A stretch of DNA of 64,000 nt from NCBI RefSeq assembly GCF_028748065.1, contig NZ_CP118166.1, forward strand, positions 3,408,650-3,472,649, given 5' to 3'. Shown piece by piece: positions 46,113 to 55,392 of the stretch. The notes beneath the pieces are model-generated. The model did not search any database. It was given only the letters and a program-made list of their open reading frames with translations, and was not told the origin of the DNA. Positions within the stretch are counted from its first letter, which is position 1. Every line of letters starts with the position of its first letter. Both the position numbers and the translations under genes were made by a program. This stretch comes from Hyphococcus flavus. Lineage in GTDB: Bacteria; Pseudomonadota; Alphaproteobacteria; Caulobacterales; Parvularculaceae.

Positions 46113-46954
46113 CCTTTTATCCAGCCATTCCCCTTGGTGGTTATCTTGGCTGGAAAGTCTTTGACAACAGCGCCGACCGGCAGTTTGAGGTGTTCAAAAA
46201 CTCTCCGACGATTGTCCGCAACGTCGAATATTTTCGTGAAAATATCGCGGAAGCGAAAACCGCAGAAGATCTCGTCAATGATCGCCGCTTGCTCGAGGTT
46301 GCGTTGGGCGCCTATGGACTTCAGGAAGAGATCAATAAAAAGGCCTGGATTCAGAAAATCCTGGAAGAAGGCACAGACCTCAGCGACGCGTTCGCAAACC
46401 GCCTTAGCGATTCGCGTTGGCGTGAATTCGCAAAAGGCTTTGGCTACGGAAACTTCACGGGCCCTCAGGTCGGAATTGAATCCTTCCGAGAGCAAACAGC
46501 GAACAACTATCTTGAAAGAGCGTTTGAAGTACAAGTCGGCGATGTCAACACTGATATGCGGCTTGCCATGAACTTCCGCCGCGAGATCGCCAAAATTGCA
46601 AACGGCGCCAATGTTGAGACTGCCGGATGGTTTCAGATCATGGGACAAGAACCCTTGCGCGCCGTTATGGAAGGCGCACTGGGGCTCCCCTCTTCCGTTG
46701 GTCAGGCTGACATTGACAAGCAGAAAGACTTGTTCGCGCGCAAGGCGGAGCAATTTTTTGGCGGCAAGTCACCCGCCGTCTTCAAAGACCCGGTTAAGGT
46801 CGAAGACGCGCTCCGCCGGTTTTTTCTGCAAACTGAAATTCAAAATGGCCCGACGGCGTCGACACCCGGCGTGGCGGCGCTTTCCATTCTTGGCGGCGGC
46901 CCCTCGCTCGGCGCAAGTTCCATAGCAAATCTGTTTATATCGAACACATTCTAA
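46109..46954 (+). CDS. DUF1217 flagellar protein
   Basis: 281-aa DUF1217 family protein known from alphaproteobacterial flagellar clusters. The FKNSPTIVRNVEYFRENIAE start, FANRLSDSRWREFAKGFGYG and MRLAMNFRREIAKIA segments are recognisable. It overlaps flbT by 4 bases and its stop overlaps the stop of convergent fliI by 4 bases. Function is not established. Confidence 0.88.
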   Translation: MTFYPAIPLGGYLGWKVFDNSADRQFEVFKNSPTIVRNVEYFRENIAEAKTAEDLVNDRRLLEVALGAYGLQEEINKKAWIQKILEEGTDLSDAFANRLSDSRWREFAKGFGYGNFTGPQVGIESFREQTANNYLERAFEVQVGDVNTDMRLAMNFRREIAKIANGANVETAGWFQIMGQEPLRAVMEGALGLPSSVGQADIDKQKDLFARKAEQFFGGKSPAVFKDPVKVEDALRRFFLQTEIQNGPTASTPGVAALSILGGGPSLGASSIANLFISNTF

Positions 46955-48312
46955 CCCAACGCATTGGCGTGGGTAGAAGACGCGCCTTTGCGCCCGCCAT
47001 GAACAGCCCGGTTTAATCTTTCAAAACTGGCAGAAATCCCACCAGCGTTTTTCTCTGAAATGAATGCATCGAGCTTTGGCCAGATTTCCAAAGCGCGATC
47101 AATCTGCGCATCGGCGCCATGTGCGTAAAGCCCCGCACGAACGATTGTTTCTGAATCTTCGTATGCACGCAGGATCGCCCGCGCTTCGCGTAGCAACAGG
47201 TTTTCTTCTTCCGTTGCTGCGCGCGGCAAAGACCGCGATACGCTGCGCGAAACGTCAATCGCTGGAAACCGTCCCCGCTCAGCAATAGCGCGTTCGAGCA
47301 CGATATGTCCGTCGAGAATGCCGCGAATCATGTCGGCGACAGGTTCATTATGATCAGAACCAGCGACAAGGACTGAAAAGACAGCCGTTATGTCACCCTG
47401 CCCCTCTTCGCCCGGCCCGGAGCGCTCTACGAGCGATGCGATGGTGCGGAACGTTGACGGCGGGAACGCGTGCAACGACGGCGCCTCGCCTGCCGACAAG
47501 GCAATCTCCCGATGCGCTTCAGCGTAACGAGTTAATGAATCAAAGAGCAACAGGACCTGCTTGCCTTGGTTTCGGAAATATTCAGCCGTCGCCATCGCCA
47601 CATGGGCGCCGCGTTTTTTCGCCAGAGGCGACTGGTCCGCCGTTGAGGCAACGACAACAGACTTCTTCATGCCCTCAGGGCCCAGAACTTCTTCTACAAA
47701 GCCGCGCACCTCGCGGCCACGCTCGCCAATCATGGCAACGACAGCCACATCGCATTCAACGCCACAGGCGATTTCACCGAGAAGAGAAGATTTGCCAACG
47801 CCTGACCCAGCAAAAAGGCCGACCCTCTGCCCGCGACAGATCGGCAAAAGCGTATCGAGAACGCAAAGGCCGGTTGGTAAACGATTTCCTAATGTTTTGC
47901 GCAACGCGGCGTTGGGCGCTGCATGTTCCAGCGCGACCGGCGTATCGCCATGGCCTAGCGCTTCGCCATCCATGGCGTTGCCAAACGGATCCACAATGCG
48001 CCCGATCCAGTCTTCGCACGGCATGGCGTCACCGCCAGCGCGGTCAAGACTTGCAATGTCGCCAATAGCAGCACCGACAAGCGAGTCAAATGCAAACCCC
48101 GTCGCTTTGTCGCCATCCATAGCGACGATTTTCACACGCACGTCGCGTCCGCTGCCGGTCGCGATACGCACCGTGTCGCCAAGAGACGCATAACCTGCAA
48201 GGCCTTCGATTTTTATCGACAGTCCATCGGTCGCCGTAACGACGCCATAATGTTGCGGACCTGCGGTCTTTAACAATTTCTCAAGTTTCGCCGGCGCTAA
48301 AGACAAGCTCAT
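46951..48312 (-). CDS. fliI: Flagellum-specific ATPase FliI
   Basis: 453-aa export ATPase. The Walker A is GLFAGSGVGKSSLL, Walker B is QVLLLFDSLTRYAEA, and the FliI segment AVFSVLVAGSDHNEPVADMI is present. It is divergent from flgB. Its FliH partner is 16 kb away. Confidence 0.97.
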   Translation of the reverse strand: MSLSLAPAKLEKLLKTAGPQHYGVVTATDGLSIKIEGLAGYASLGDTVRIATGSGRDVRVKIVAMDGDKATGFAFDSLVGAAIGDIASLDRAGGDAMPCEDWIGRIVDPFGNAMDGEALGHGDTPVALEHAAPNAALRKTLGNRLPTGLCVLDTLLPICRGQRVGLFAGSGVGKSSLLGEIACGVECDVAVVAMIGERGREVRGFVEEVLGPEGMKKSVVVASTADQSPLAKKRGAHVAMATAEYFRNQGKQVLLLFDSLTRYAEAHREIALSAGEAPSLHAFPPSTFRTIASLVERSGPGEEGQGDITAVFSVLVAGSDHNEPVADMIRGILDGHIVLERAIAERGRFPAIDVSRSVSRSLPRAATEEENLLLREARAILRAYEDSETIVRAGLYAHGADAQIDRALEIWPKLDAFISEKNAGGISASFERLNRAVHGGRKGASSTHANALG

Positions 48313-48388
48313 AATTTCAAACGTGGTTAACAGTTCATTCAGCTAATAGGCGCAATTATTCCTTACCGCTGGTTAAAGCGAGGTGTAC

Positions 48389-48751
48389 ATGTTTAACGAT
48401 CTCAAGATTTTGCACACGGCTTCTTTGTTGGCCCGGCATTCTGTCGAACGTCATACGCAAATCGCGGAGAATATCGCGAATGCGGACACGCCTGGCTATA
48501 AAGCCAAAGACGTAGAAGCCTTTTCGGAAGCTTTCGCGCGCAACGAACAAAAGATCGCGAATGGCGCCGCCAGTACGGCATTTCGCGCCGAACGTGTCGA
48601 GATTCCAGGCATTTCCTCGCCTAACGGCAATACGGTTTCTCTAGAAGATCAAATGTCGCGTTCAACAGCTGCGACACGCGATCATGACACGGCCCTGACT
48701 ATTTATTCGAAGACTTTATCGATGCTGCGTTCAGGTCTTGGCAGACGGTAG
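48389..48751 (+). CDS. flgB: Flagellar basal-body rod protein FlgB
   Basis: 120-aa proximal rod protein with RHTQIAENIANADTPGYKAK near the N-terminus. A GTG two codons upstream is possible; the ATG at 48389 is preferred. It begins the flgB-flgC-fliE-fliQ-flhA-fliR-flhB-fliJ run of tightly spaced genes. Confidence 0.95.
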   Translation: MFNDLKILHTASLLARHSVERHTQIAENIANADTPGYKAKDVEAFSEAFARNEQKIANGAASTAFRAERVEIPGISSPNGNTVSLEDQMSRSTAATRDHDTALTIYSKTLSMLRSGLGRR

Positions 48752-48760
48752 GAGCGATAA

Positions 48761-49153
48761 ATGAACCCATTTGACAAAATTTCCGCTTCGGCCATGTCCG
48801 GCATGCGCGCGCAAGCGCAGCGCCTTGAAGTGGTCAGCGAGAACATCGCCAACGCAGACACACATGGTTACAAGCGCAAGCTTGTTTCCTTTGAGAATGT
48901 CTTTGACCGCAAGGAAGGCGTCACTAACGTCGAACTTGGCCGGGTATTCCTCGACCAGACACCCGGTGAAGACGTTTTCGATCCGAACCATCCGTTTGCC
49001 AATGAAGACGGTTACGTCACCATGTCGAATGTCAACATGATGACGGAATTCGCTGATGCGCGTGAAGCCACGCGCTCATACGAAGCAGGTCTCGAAGTCT
49101 TTCAACAGGCCCGCGACATGTACAAATCGCTACTCGACATCCTGAAGAAGTAA
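48761..49153 (+). CDS. flgC: Flagellar basal-body rod protein FlgC
   Basis: 130-aa rod protein. SGMRAQAQRLEVVSENIANA and the C-terminal ATRSYEAGLEVFQQARDMYK are diagnostic. It sits 9 bases after flgB with a GGAGCGATAA site. Confidence 0.97.
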   Translation: MNPFDKISASAMSGMRAQAQRLEVVSENIANADTHGYKRKLVSFENVFDRKEGVTNVELGRVFLDQTPGEDVFDPNHPFANEDGYVTMSNVNMMTEFADAREATRSYEAGLEVFQQARDMYKSLLDILKK

Positions 49154-49168
49154 TAGGGAACGTCACCA

Positions 49169-49495
49169 ATGAAGCTTGCAACTTTCCAGGCCGCACAAGG
49201 CTATAACCTCGCAAAGTCAGCGCTGAAAACGGAAAACCCGGCAGCCAAGGCCGGCGAAAATATCGCCAAGCCTGCTCAAACAACGGACGCCAACGTAGTG
49301 TTCAAGGCTGTTCATGATGTCGCCGCGACGGTCGCCAAGGGCGAACAGGCGTCAATGAATTACATGACTGGCAATGCTGACCCGCACTCCGTTGTGGAAG
49401 CCCTCGCCGCAGCCGAACTCGCTGTCGAAACGGCAGTCACTGTGCGCGACAAGGTGGTGGAAGCCTATCAGGAATTGATCCGGATGCCGGTTTAA
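49169..49495 (+). CDS. fliE: Flagellar hook-basal body complex protein FliE
   Basis: 108-aa protein linking the MS ring to the rod. The C-terminal half has the FliE pattern: GEQASMNYMTGNADPHSVVE, then ELAVETAVTVRDKVVEAYQE and LIRMPV at the end. Confidence 0.95.
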   Translation: MKLATFQAAQGYNLAKSALKTENPAAKAGENIAKPAQTTDANVVFKAVHDVAATVAKGEQASMNYMTGNADPHSVVEALAAAELAVETAVTVRDKVVEAYQELIRMPV

Positions 49496-49506
49496 CGGGG
49501 GATTTC

Positions 49507-49773
49507 ATGACCGAAGCGGAAATCGCAGACATCATGAGGCAGTTTTTGTGGGCGGGCGTCTGGATGGGCGCACCGATGATCGGCGCAGCGCTGATCGTTG
49601 GTATTGTGGTTGGCCTTTTTCAGGCGCTGACGTCAATTCAAGAGCTGACCATTACTTTTGCGCCAAAGCTTCTTGTCATGCTTCTTGTGTTCTGGCTTTC
49701 CGCCGGACACATGGCGCGCATGCTGTCCAACCTGTTCGACACGGTGGTGTTGAAGGCCATCGCCGGAACTTAA
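49507..49773 (+). CDS. fliQ: Flagellar export gate protein FliQ
   Basis: 88-aa, two TM helices. APMIGAALIVGIVVGLFQAL and TSIQELTITFAPKLLVML match FliQ. It follows fliE by 11 bases and precedes flhA by 22. Confidence 0.96.
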   Translation: MTEAEIADIMRQFLWAGVWMGAPMIGAALIVGIVVGLFQALTSIQELTITFAPKLLVMLLVFWLSAGHMARMLSNLFDTVVLKAIAGT

Positions 49774-49795
49774 GAACCGTTCAAGAAAGTCAGTT

Positions 49796-51880
49796 ATGGA
49801 CAGCGTACTTAAACTAAACCTGCCGGGACAAACGACGGTTTTGCTCGCCTTCGGCCTGATGGCGATCATTGTCATGATGGTCCTTCCTGTACCGGCGTTC
49901 ATGCTGGACATCGGGCTGACGCTGTCGTTTGCCCTGGCCATCCTGATTTTCACCATGACGCTGTTCATTGAACGCCCGCTTGATTTTTCAGCGTTTCCAA
50001 CGATCCTTCTCGGTTCGTTAATGCTGCGCTTGTCGCTGAACGTATCGTCTACAAAACTCATCATCGGCGAAGGTCACACGGGGCCTGACGCGGCCGGCCG
50101 CGTCATTGAAGGCTTCGCCATGTTTGTTATGGGCGGCAATATTTTCCTGGGGCTGGTGGTTTTCGGCGTCCTTCTGATCGTCAACTTCATGGTGATCACG
50201 AAGGGCGCCGGCCGCATGGCCGAGGTTGGCGCCCGTTTCGCTCTTGATGGCATGCCGGGCAAACAGCTTGCGATCGACTCAGACATCGCCGCTGGCGCCA
50301 TCACGCATGAGGAAGCAAAAGCCCGCCGTAAGGAAGAACAGGATGAAACAACATTCTTCGGTTCTCTCGACGGCGCGTCCAAGTTTGTCAAAGGCGACGC
50401 CATCGCCGGTCTGTTGATTACGCTTTTGAACCTGGTTGTCGGGCTTGCCATGGGCATAGGCGTTCATGGACTTTCAGTCGGCGACGCTGTTTCTTCTTAT
50501 TCTATCCTGACAGTCGGCGACGGTCTCGTATCGCAAATTCCGGCTGTCATCATCTCCATCGCGGCAGCGCTTCTGCTTTCCAAGGGCGGCGTCGCAGGGT
50601 CCGCTGATAAGGCAATGCTGGCGCAGCTCGGCACCAATCCGCTCGCCATCGGTACGGTCGGCGCGATCCTGGCGGTTTTCGCTTTCATGCCGGGCCTTCC
50701 GTTCATTCCATTTTTTGTCGCCTCGGCCATGGCGTTCGGCGCCGCGTATTTTATTTACAAAGACCTCGAAGCAAAAAAACAGGCTGACGTCGCCAAACCG
50801 GCGGAAAAGCCGAAAGACAAGAAAAAACCGCTGGGCGATATTCTAGACGTGGACGAAATCCATGTGGAGTTTGCCGGCGACCTCACTCCGCTTGCGCTTG
50901 ATAACGTCAACGGGCTCGAGCCTCGTATCGTCAAGATTCGTCAGTATATCGCCGGCGAGTTCGGATTCATCATTCCGCCGATCCGCCTGACAGACAACCT
51001 TGAACTCAACGCAAAAGAATATGTCGTCAAAATTCAGGGCGTCACCGCCGCGAAAGGCATTTTGCACCCTGACAAGGTTTTGGTGATTGTCGACGATCTT
51101 AACCAATTGCCTATCCCGGGTGATGATTGCGAAGAACCAGTGTACGGCGCGCCAGCGCGCTGGATTGAGCGTTCCGCTCGTGATGACGCCATGTCCATGG
51201 GACATGCCGTCGTCGAACCGGCGGAAGTCGTCTCGACCCATCTGCTTGAAACGATCAAACAGAATTTTTCGCAACTTGTTACACGCCGTTCCGTACAACG
51301 CATCTTCGACGAGTTCTGCAAGAATTCGGATCAGGAGCGCGCAGCATCCAACCGCCGCCTCCTCGATGATTTCGTTCCGGACAAGGCGCCGCTTGAGTTT
51401 GTCCAGACAGTATTCCGCCTTTTACTCGACGAGCGCGTGCCGATCCGCAACCTGCCGGTGCTTCTTGAAACCATCGCCGAAGGGCGCACGATGTTTAATA
51501 CGGCTGAGGAAGTGGCGGAGTTCGTACGCCAGCGCATTTCGCGTCATTTTGTGACGGCGCTACAGAACGAAGACGGCGCCGTGCCGCTGATCCAGATCGG
51601 TCTCGATTGGGAATCCACATTCGCCGATCATGAAACCCAGGGCGCAGGCGGCTCTACTGATGTCGCCCTGCCGCCGGAAGACTTTAACAAGCTGGCGCAG
51701 GCCGTCGTTGAGCAGATTAATCAGGCGACAGCGCGCAATCTTTATCCGGCGATTGTCACGTCCGCCAAGCGTCGGCGTTTTATTCGCGCCGTGATGAAGG
51801 CGAAGAAAATCCGCAATCCGGTTCTTTCATACGAAGAAATCGATTCAGGACTGAAGCCTCTGCTCATCGGGACGGCGTAA
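49796..51880 (+). CDS. flhA: Flagellar export gate protein FlhA
   Basis: 694-aa export component. Eight TM helices in the N-terminal half, the FHIPEP-type TLFIERPLDFSAFPTILL, and the RFALDGMPGKQLAIDSDIAA loop. The cytoplasmic domain starts after the linker at about residue 340. Length is normal. Confidence 0.98.
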   Translation: MDSVLKLNLPGQTTVLLAFGLMAIIVMMVLPVPAFMLDIGLTLSFALAILIFTMTLFIERPLDFSAFPTILLGSLMLRLSLNVSSTKLIIGEGHTGPDAAGRVIEGFAMFVMGGNIFLGLVVFGVLLIVNFMVITKGAGRMAEVGARFALDGMPGKQLAIDSDIAAGAITHEEAKARRKEEQDETTFFGSLDGASKFVKGDAIAGLLITLLNLVVGLAMGIGVHGLSVGDAVSSYSILTVGDGLVSQIPAVIISIAAALLLSKGGVAGSADKAMLAQLGTNPLAIGTVGAILAVFAFMPGLPFIPFFVASAMAFGAAYFIYKDLEAKKQADVAKPAEKPKDKKKPLGDILDVDEIHVEFAGDLTPLALDNVNGLEPRIVKIRQYIAGEFGFIIPPIRLTDNLELNAKEYVVKIQGVTAAKGILHPDKVLVIVDDLNQLPIPGDDCEEPVYGAPARWIERSARDDAMSMGHAVVEPAEVVSTHLLETIKQNFSQLVTRRSVQRIFDEFCKNSDQERAASNRRLLDDFVPDKAPLEFVQTVFRLLLDERVPIRNLPVLLETIAEGRTMFNTAEEVAEFVRQRISRHFVTALQNEDGAVPLIQIGLDWESTFADHETQGAGGSTDVALPPEDFNKLAQAVVEQINQATARNLYPAIVTSAKRRRFIRAVMKAKKIRNPVLSYEEIDSGLKPLLIGTA

Positions 51881-51883
51881 CCG

Positions 51884-52672
51884 ATGGATTTCTCCGCGCC
51901 GCTCTTGCCGATATTGGAAGCTGGCGCGCCGATGATCCTGCTTCTCGGCGCGGTCTTCTCTCGCATTTCGGCTATCGTGTTTCTAACGCCGGGCCTTGGT
52001 GAGCGGGCGATACCGGTGCGGGTGCGTCTTGCAGCGGCTATCTGTATCACGATTGTTATCGCACCAATGGTGCTGTCATCTGACATGCGTCCGCCGGAGC
52101 AACCCGCTGAAATTCTCGCGCTTTACGCAGCCGAAACTTTATCGGGCCTCGTCATCGGCTTTGGTCTTCGCATCCTCGTTTTCACCTTGCAAATCGCTGG
52201 CGCCATCACCGCGCAGCATTTGTCCCTGGCGCAGCTGTTTGGCCCAACGGTTGGCTTCGATTCTGAATCGCCATTTGCAGCCATTCTTGTGATGGCTGGC
52301 GTAGCACTTGCCGCAGCGACGGGCATGCATATTCATCTCGTCGGCGCAATCGCAGATGTTTACGAAACATTGCCGTTCGGCATGTTTCCCGGTGCTGAAG
52401 AAACCGGCGAATGGTCGACAAACCGCGTCGGTGAAGCCTTGTTCAAGGCCCTGGCGTTGTCGTCGCCTTTCGTCATTCTGGGTTTTCTCTATTCGCTTGC
52501 TCTTGCCGCCGCCAGCCGGGCAATGCCGCAGCTTATGGCGGCCTTTGTCGGCGCACCGGCGATTACGCTCGCTGGCCTTGCGCTTTTTGCTGCAGCCGCG
52601 CCTATCTTGCTCTTCGAGTGGCTCGAAGGGTTTCAGAATGTTCTTTTTGATCTCTTCGCGGGGCGGCTATGA
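51884..52672 (+). CDS. fliR: Flagellar export gate protein FliR
   Basis: 262-aa gate subunit with about six TM segments. ARIS-like FSRISAIVFLTPGLGERAIP near the N-terminus and SLALAAASRAMPQLMAAFVG further on fit FliR. It overlaps flhB by 4 bases. Confidence 0.95.
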   Translation: MDFSAPLLPILEAGAPMILLLGAVFSRISAIVFLTPGLGERAIPVRVRLAAAICITIVIAPMVLSSDMRPPEQPAEILALYAAETLSGLVIGFGLRILVFTLQIAGAITAQHLSLAQLFGPTVGFDSESPFAAILVMAGVALAAATGMHIHLVGAIADVYETLPFGMFPGAEETGEWSTNRVGEALFKALALSSPFVILGFLYSLALAAASRAMPQLMAAFVGAPAITLAGLALFAAAAPILLFEWLEGFQNVLFDLFAGRL

Positions 52673-53763
52673 GTGAAGGTCAATCAGAAGACGGTCAGGA
52701 AAAGTCACACGACCCGACGCCGGGGCGAATACAAAAAGCGCGTGACGACGGCGATGTCGCCCAATCGAAAGAAGCTAACGCCGCGGCCTCCTATATCGGA
52801 TTTTACCTTGCCATTGCACTCGCCAGCGGCGGCGCAGCGGCGACGTTGGCCTTTGGGTTGTCGCAACTCTTGCGCGACCCCGCCACTTTCGCCGCACAAG
52901 CTTTTAGCGGCGATAGCGACGGATTTATCTTATCGCTTTCAATGTCTAGCCTAAAGGGCGCTGTTGCTTTTTTTGCACTACCGGCGCTCGGTGTTATTGC
53001 CTCGCTTCTGGCCCAGCAATCGATCACTTTCTCACTGAAAAAAATCAAGCCGAAGTTTAATCGTCTGTCGATGGTATCGAATGCGAAGAAAAAATATGGA
53101 CCTGACGGACTTTCCGAGTTTGCAAAAAGCGCAACAAAACTGATCATTATCTGTATCCTGTTTGGTGCGATATTCGCAACACGGTTTACGCAATTGCCAA
53201 GTGACTCGTTGTTGCCAGCGCAAGCGCTGCCACAATCACTGCTTCGCGAAGGCGTCATGTTCGCCGGGCTGATTGTCCTCTTTTCTGTTGCGATCGCCTT
53301 GATCGACTTGCCCTGGAGCCGACATCAGCACACCAAGAAACTGAAAATGAGCCTCGAAGAGCTCAAAAAAGAATCGAAAGAACAAGAAGGCGACCCGACG
53401 ATGAAGCAGTCTCGCCGGGAAAAAGGTCAGGCGATTGCGCGTAATCGCATGATGAAAGACGTGCCAGACGCTGATGTTGTGATCGTCAACCCGACCCATT
53501 ACGCTGTTGCCCTGAAATGGGACCGTAAGGGCGGCGCCGCGCCGGTTTGCGTCGCGAAAGGCACCGATGAAGTCGCCGCCAAGATTCGCGAAGTGGCGAC
53601 CATGTCCGGCGTGCCGATCCGGTCCGACCCACCGACGGCCCGCGCAATCCATGCAAGCGTAGAAATCGGCGACGAAATCAACCGCGAGCACTACGCAGCC
53701 GTCGCCGCCGCGATCCACTTCGCCGATACGATGCGGCAGAAAGCGAAGTCCCATGGGGCCTGA
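52669..53763 (+). CDS. flhB: Flagellar export switch protein FlhB
   Basis: 364-aa substrate-specificity switch. The autocleavage motif NPTH lies at residues 274-277 in DADVVIVNPTHYAVALKWDR, preceded by SRREKGQAIARNRMMKDVPD. N-terminal KSHDPTPGRIQKARDDGDVA is typical. Its 3' end overlaps the FliJ-like gene by 11 bases. Confidence 0.98.
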   Translation: MSEGQSEDGQEKSHDPTPGRIQKARDDGDVAQSKEANAAASYIGFYLAIALASGGAAATLAFGLSQLLRDPATFAAQAFSGDSDGFILSLSMSSLKGAVAFFALPALGVIASLLAQQSITFSLKKIKPKFNRLSMVSNAKKKYGPDGLSEFAKSATKLIIICILFGAIFATRFTQLPSDSLLPAQALPQSLLREGVMFAGLIVLFSVAIALIDLPWSRHQHTKKLKMSLEELKKESKEQEGDPTMKQSRREKGQAIARNRMMKDVPDADVVIVNPTHYAVALKWDRKGGAAPVCVAKGTDEVAAKIREVATMSGVPIRSDPPTARAIHASVEIGDEINREHYAAVAAAIHFADTMRQKAKSHGA

Positions 53764-54097
53764 TCAGAAATTGAAACAGCTTGCGGAACTGAAAAAAATC
53801 GCGGCGATCAAGGTCGATCGCGAAAAGCATCAGCTTTCGTCGATCAAGGATGAACTGGCGCAGTTGGCTGAAGAGAGAAAGGCGCTGCAAAATCGCATGG
53901 GGTCAGTGGCGGAAACAAAGGAAACCGAACCCGCGGCGCTTATAAACGCACAATATTACCTCGATGCCCTGTCTAACCACGCACGCCATCTCGATCAGGC
54001 GCAACAAGAAGCGCACAGCCGCACTGAAGCACAACGTGAACGGATTAAACAGGCGCTCGCCTCAAAAATTCGTATTGACGGGATGAAGACTGATTAA
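53753..54097 (+). CDS. fliJ: FliJ-like flagellar export chaperone
   Basis: 114-aa almost wholly coiled-coil protein (KLKQLAELKKIAAIKVDREK region; heptads to about residue 105), starting inside the flhB end. The size, helix content and place beside flhB fit FliJ, which stimulates the FliI ATPase. Homology is hard to see because coiled coils diverge quickly. Confidence 0.68.
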   Translation: MGPDQKLKQLAELKKIAAIKVDREKHQLSSIKDELAQLAEERKALQNRMGSVAETKETEPAALINAQYYLDALSNHARHLDQAQQEAHSRTEAQRERIKQALASKIRIDGMKTD

Positions 54098-54143
54098 GTT
54101 TTCGATTTTACGATCATAATCCCGGCTCTGAATGGAAATCCAC

Positions 54144-55316
54144 TCACACGCCGACATAGGATCTCAATTTTTGCATATCATCATGGGCTGAACGAATGTT
54201 TTTCCGGTCCACCGCAAGACGCATGTCACGCAAGATTTCCAATGCGCTCATCAACTCTTCCAAAGGCGGACCACTCGCTGTGACTTGTTTGTATTTTTCA
54301 GGCGTCAACGCTGCTGACGGCTTCTCGATATAATCCTTCACCAGCTTATCATGATGCTGACGCGCTGTGGTCCCGTGGAGCTTACAAACACTGAGATACG
54401 CCTCGACATTTTTCTTAAAAGTCAGATCGTTCTTGTTTTCCGGCGCGGCATCGAGAAACTGCAGCAGAAAACTGCGCTGACGCATACACTCGCGCAAGGA
54501 AATCTGATCGCGCGGCTCCATATAGAGCATTTTTTCGACTAACAACTGCGAGTAATAAGGGTCGTTAGCGGAACAAAGGCCCAGCAGCAAATCAATTTCA
54601 TTGATGCCGGAAAAATCGCCGCCATTGGCGCCCCGATATTCCTGTCGCGCCACCTTATAAGGTTTGTAGTAAGGCCGCACACAGTAAAAGAAACGGTCTC
54701 GGTCCAGCTTTTTAAACAGAAGGTCGTTCGACTCGATGACATCTCTCAAGGCGTCGCCAGCGTCTTCAAATAAGATCGCCGCTGCGGGATTCGTGACGCC
54801 TAAAGGCAGAACACGCGACAACAGCTCCGCCGCGCGCTTGAACGCAAAAATGCTTCTGAGATTATAGTCAAGAAACAGGTATTCATCCGGCAAAGTCGTG
54901 AAGCTTTTGATTTTTCCGTTCACGGCGCGATTGCGCGTGGTCAAATGCGCTGTTGCAAAACGCGGCACGACGCCGAGGAAAGATGAAATATGCATCGCTA
55001 GTGCGGAGGCTTCGTGCAGTGGCGATTTCGTTTCTCGCGCCGGGTTCGTGACCTCATGGCGCCGTAGCGAGGCCATGTAGAGCCCTACATCACCAAGTAA
55101 ATCAAAGGCGTTTTCAAATCCTTCGTCGGTGTTCCCCTCCACGAGAAGTTGAACGATGAACTCGTGCCCCTCTTCACGGATCTGAGTTTTTATTTCGTCG
55201 CCAATGCCCTCGACATTTTCACGCGCCTCACGGGCAAAGTAAATTTCCTCAAGCGCCGTATTCATTTCGACGAATGATGTTCTGATCCAGTGCTCGTAAT
55301 CCTTCGAAAGGGTCAT
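54144..55316 (-). CDS. PrnB-family protein (heme dioxygenase superfamily)
   Basis: 390-aa protein resembling the monodechloroaminopyrrolnitrin synthase PrnB/DUF1864 family of the indoleamine dioxygenase superfamily. Matching blocks are DVGLYMASLRRHEVT (residues 76-90), FTTLPDEYLFLDYNLRS (139-155), FFYCVRPYYKPYKVARQEYRG (209-229, quoted in full length of 20 or less here) and ANDPYYSQLLVEKMLY. Histidines H321/H322, or H314, in a KLHGTTARQHHDKL helix are in the place of the heme ligand. It is a single gene between fliJ and metH; no pyrrolnitrin genes are near. The substrate is unknown, perhaps a tryptophan-like amine. Confidence 0.75.
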   Translation of the reverse strand: MTLSKDYEHWIRTSFVEMNTALEEIYFAREARENVEGIGDEIKTQIREEGHEFIVQLLVEGNTDEGFENAFDLLGDVGLYMASLRRHEVTNPARETKSPLHEASALAMHISSFLGVVPRFATAHLTTRNRAVNGKIKSFTTLPDEYLFLDYNLRSIFAFKRAAELLSRVLPLGVTNPAAAILFEDAGDALRDVIESNDLLFKKLDRDRFFYCVRPYYKPYKVARQEYRGANGGDFSGINEIDLLLGLCSANDPYYSQLLVEKMLYMEPRDQISLRECMRQRSFLLQFLDAAPENKNDLTFKKNVEAYLSVCKLHGTTARQHHDKLVKDYIEKPSAALTPEKYKQVTASGPPLEELMSALEILRDMRLAVDRKNIRSAHDDMQKLRSYVGV

Positions 55317-55392
55317 CTCGGGCGGCTTCCTCTCTTCGCCTGCGCGGCTTTCGCTCGTCTTATCCTATTCGAAAGCGAGAGGAAACGGGCGG

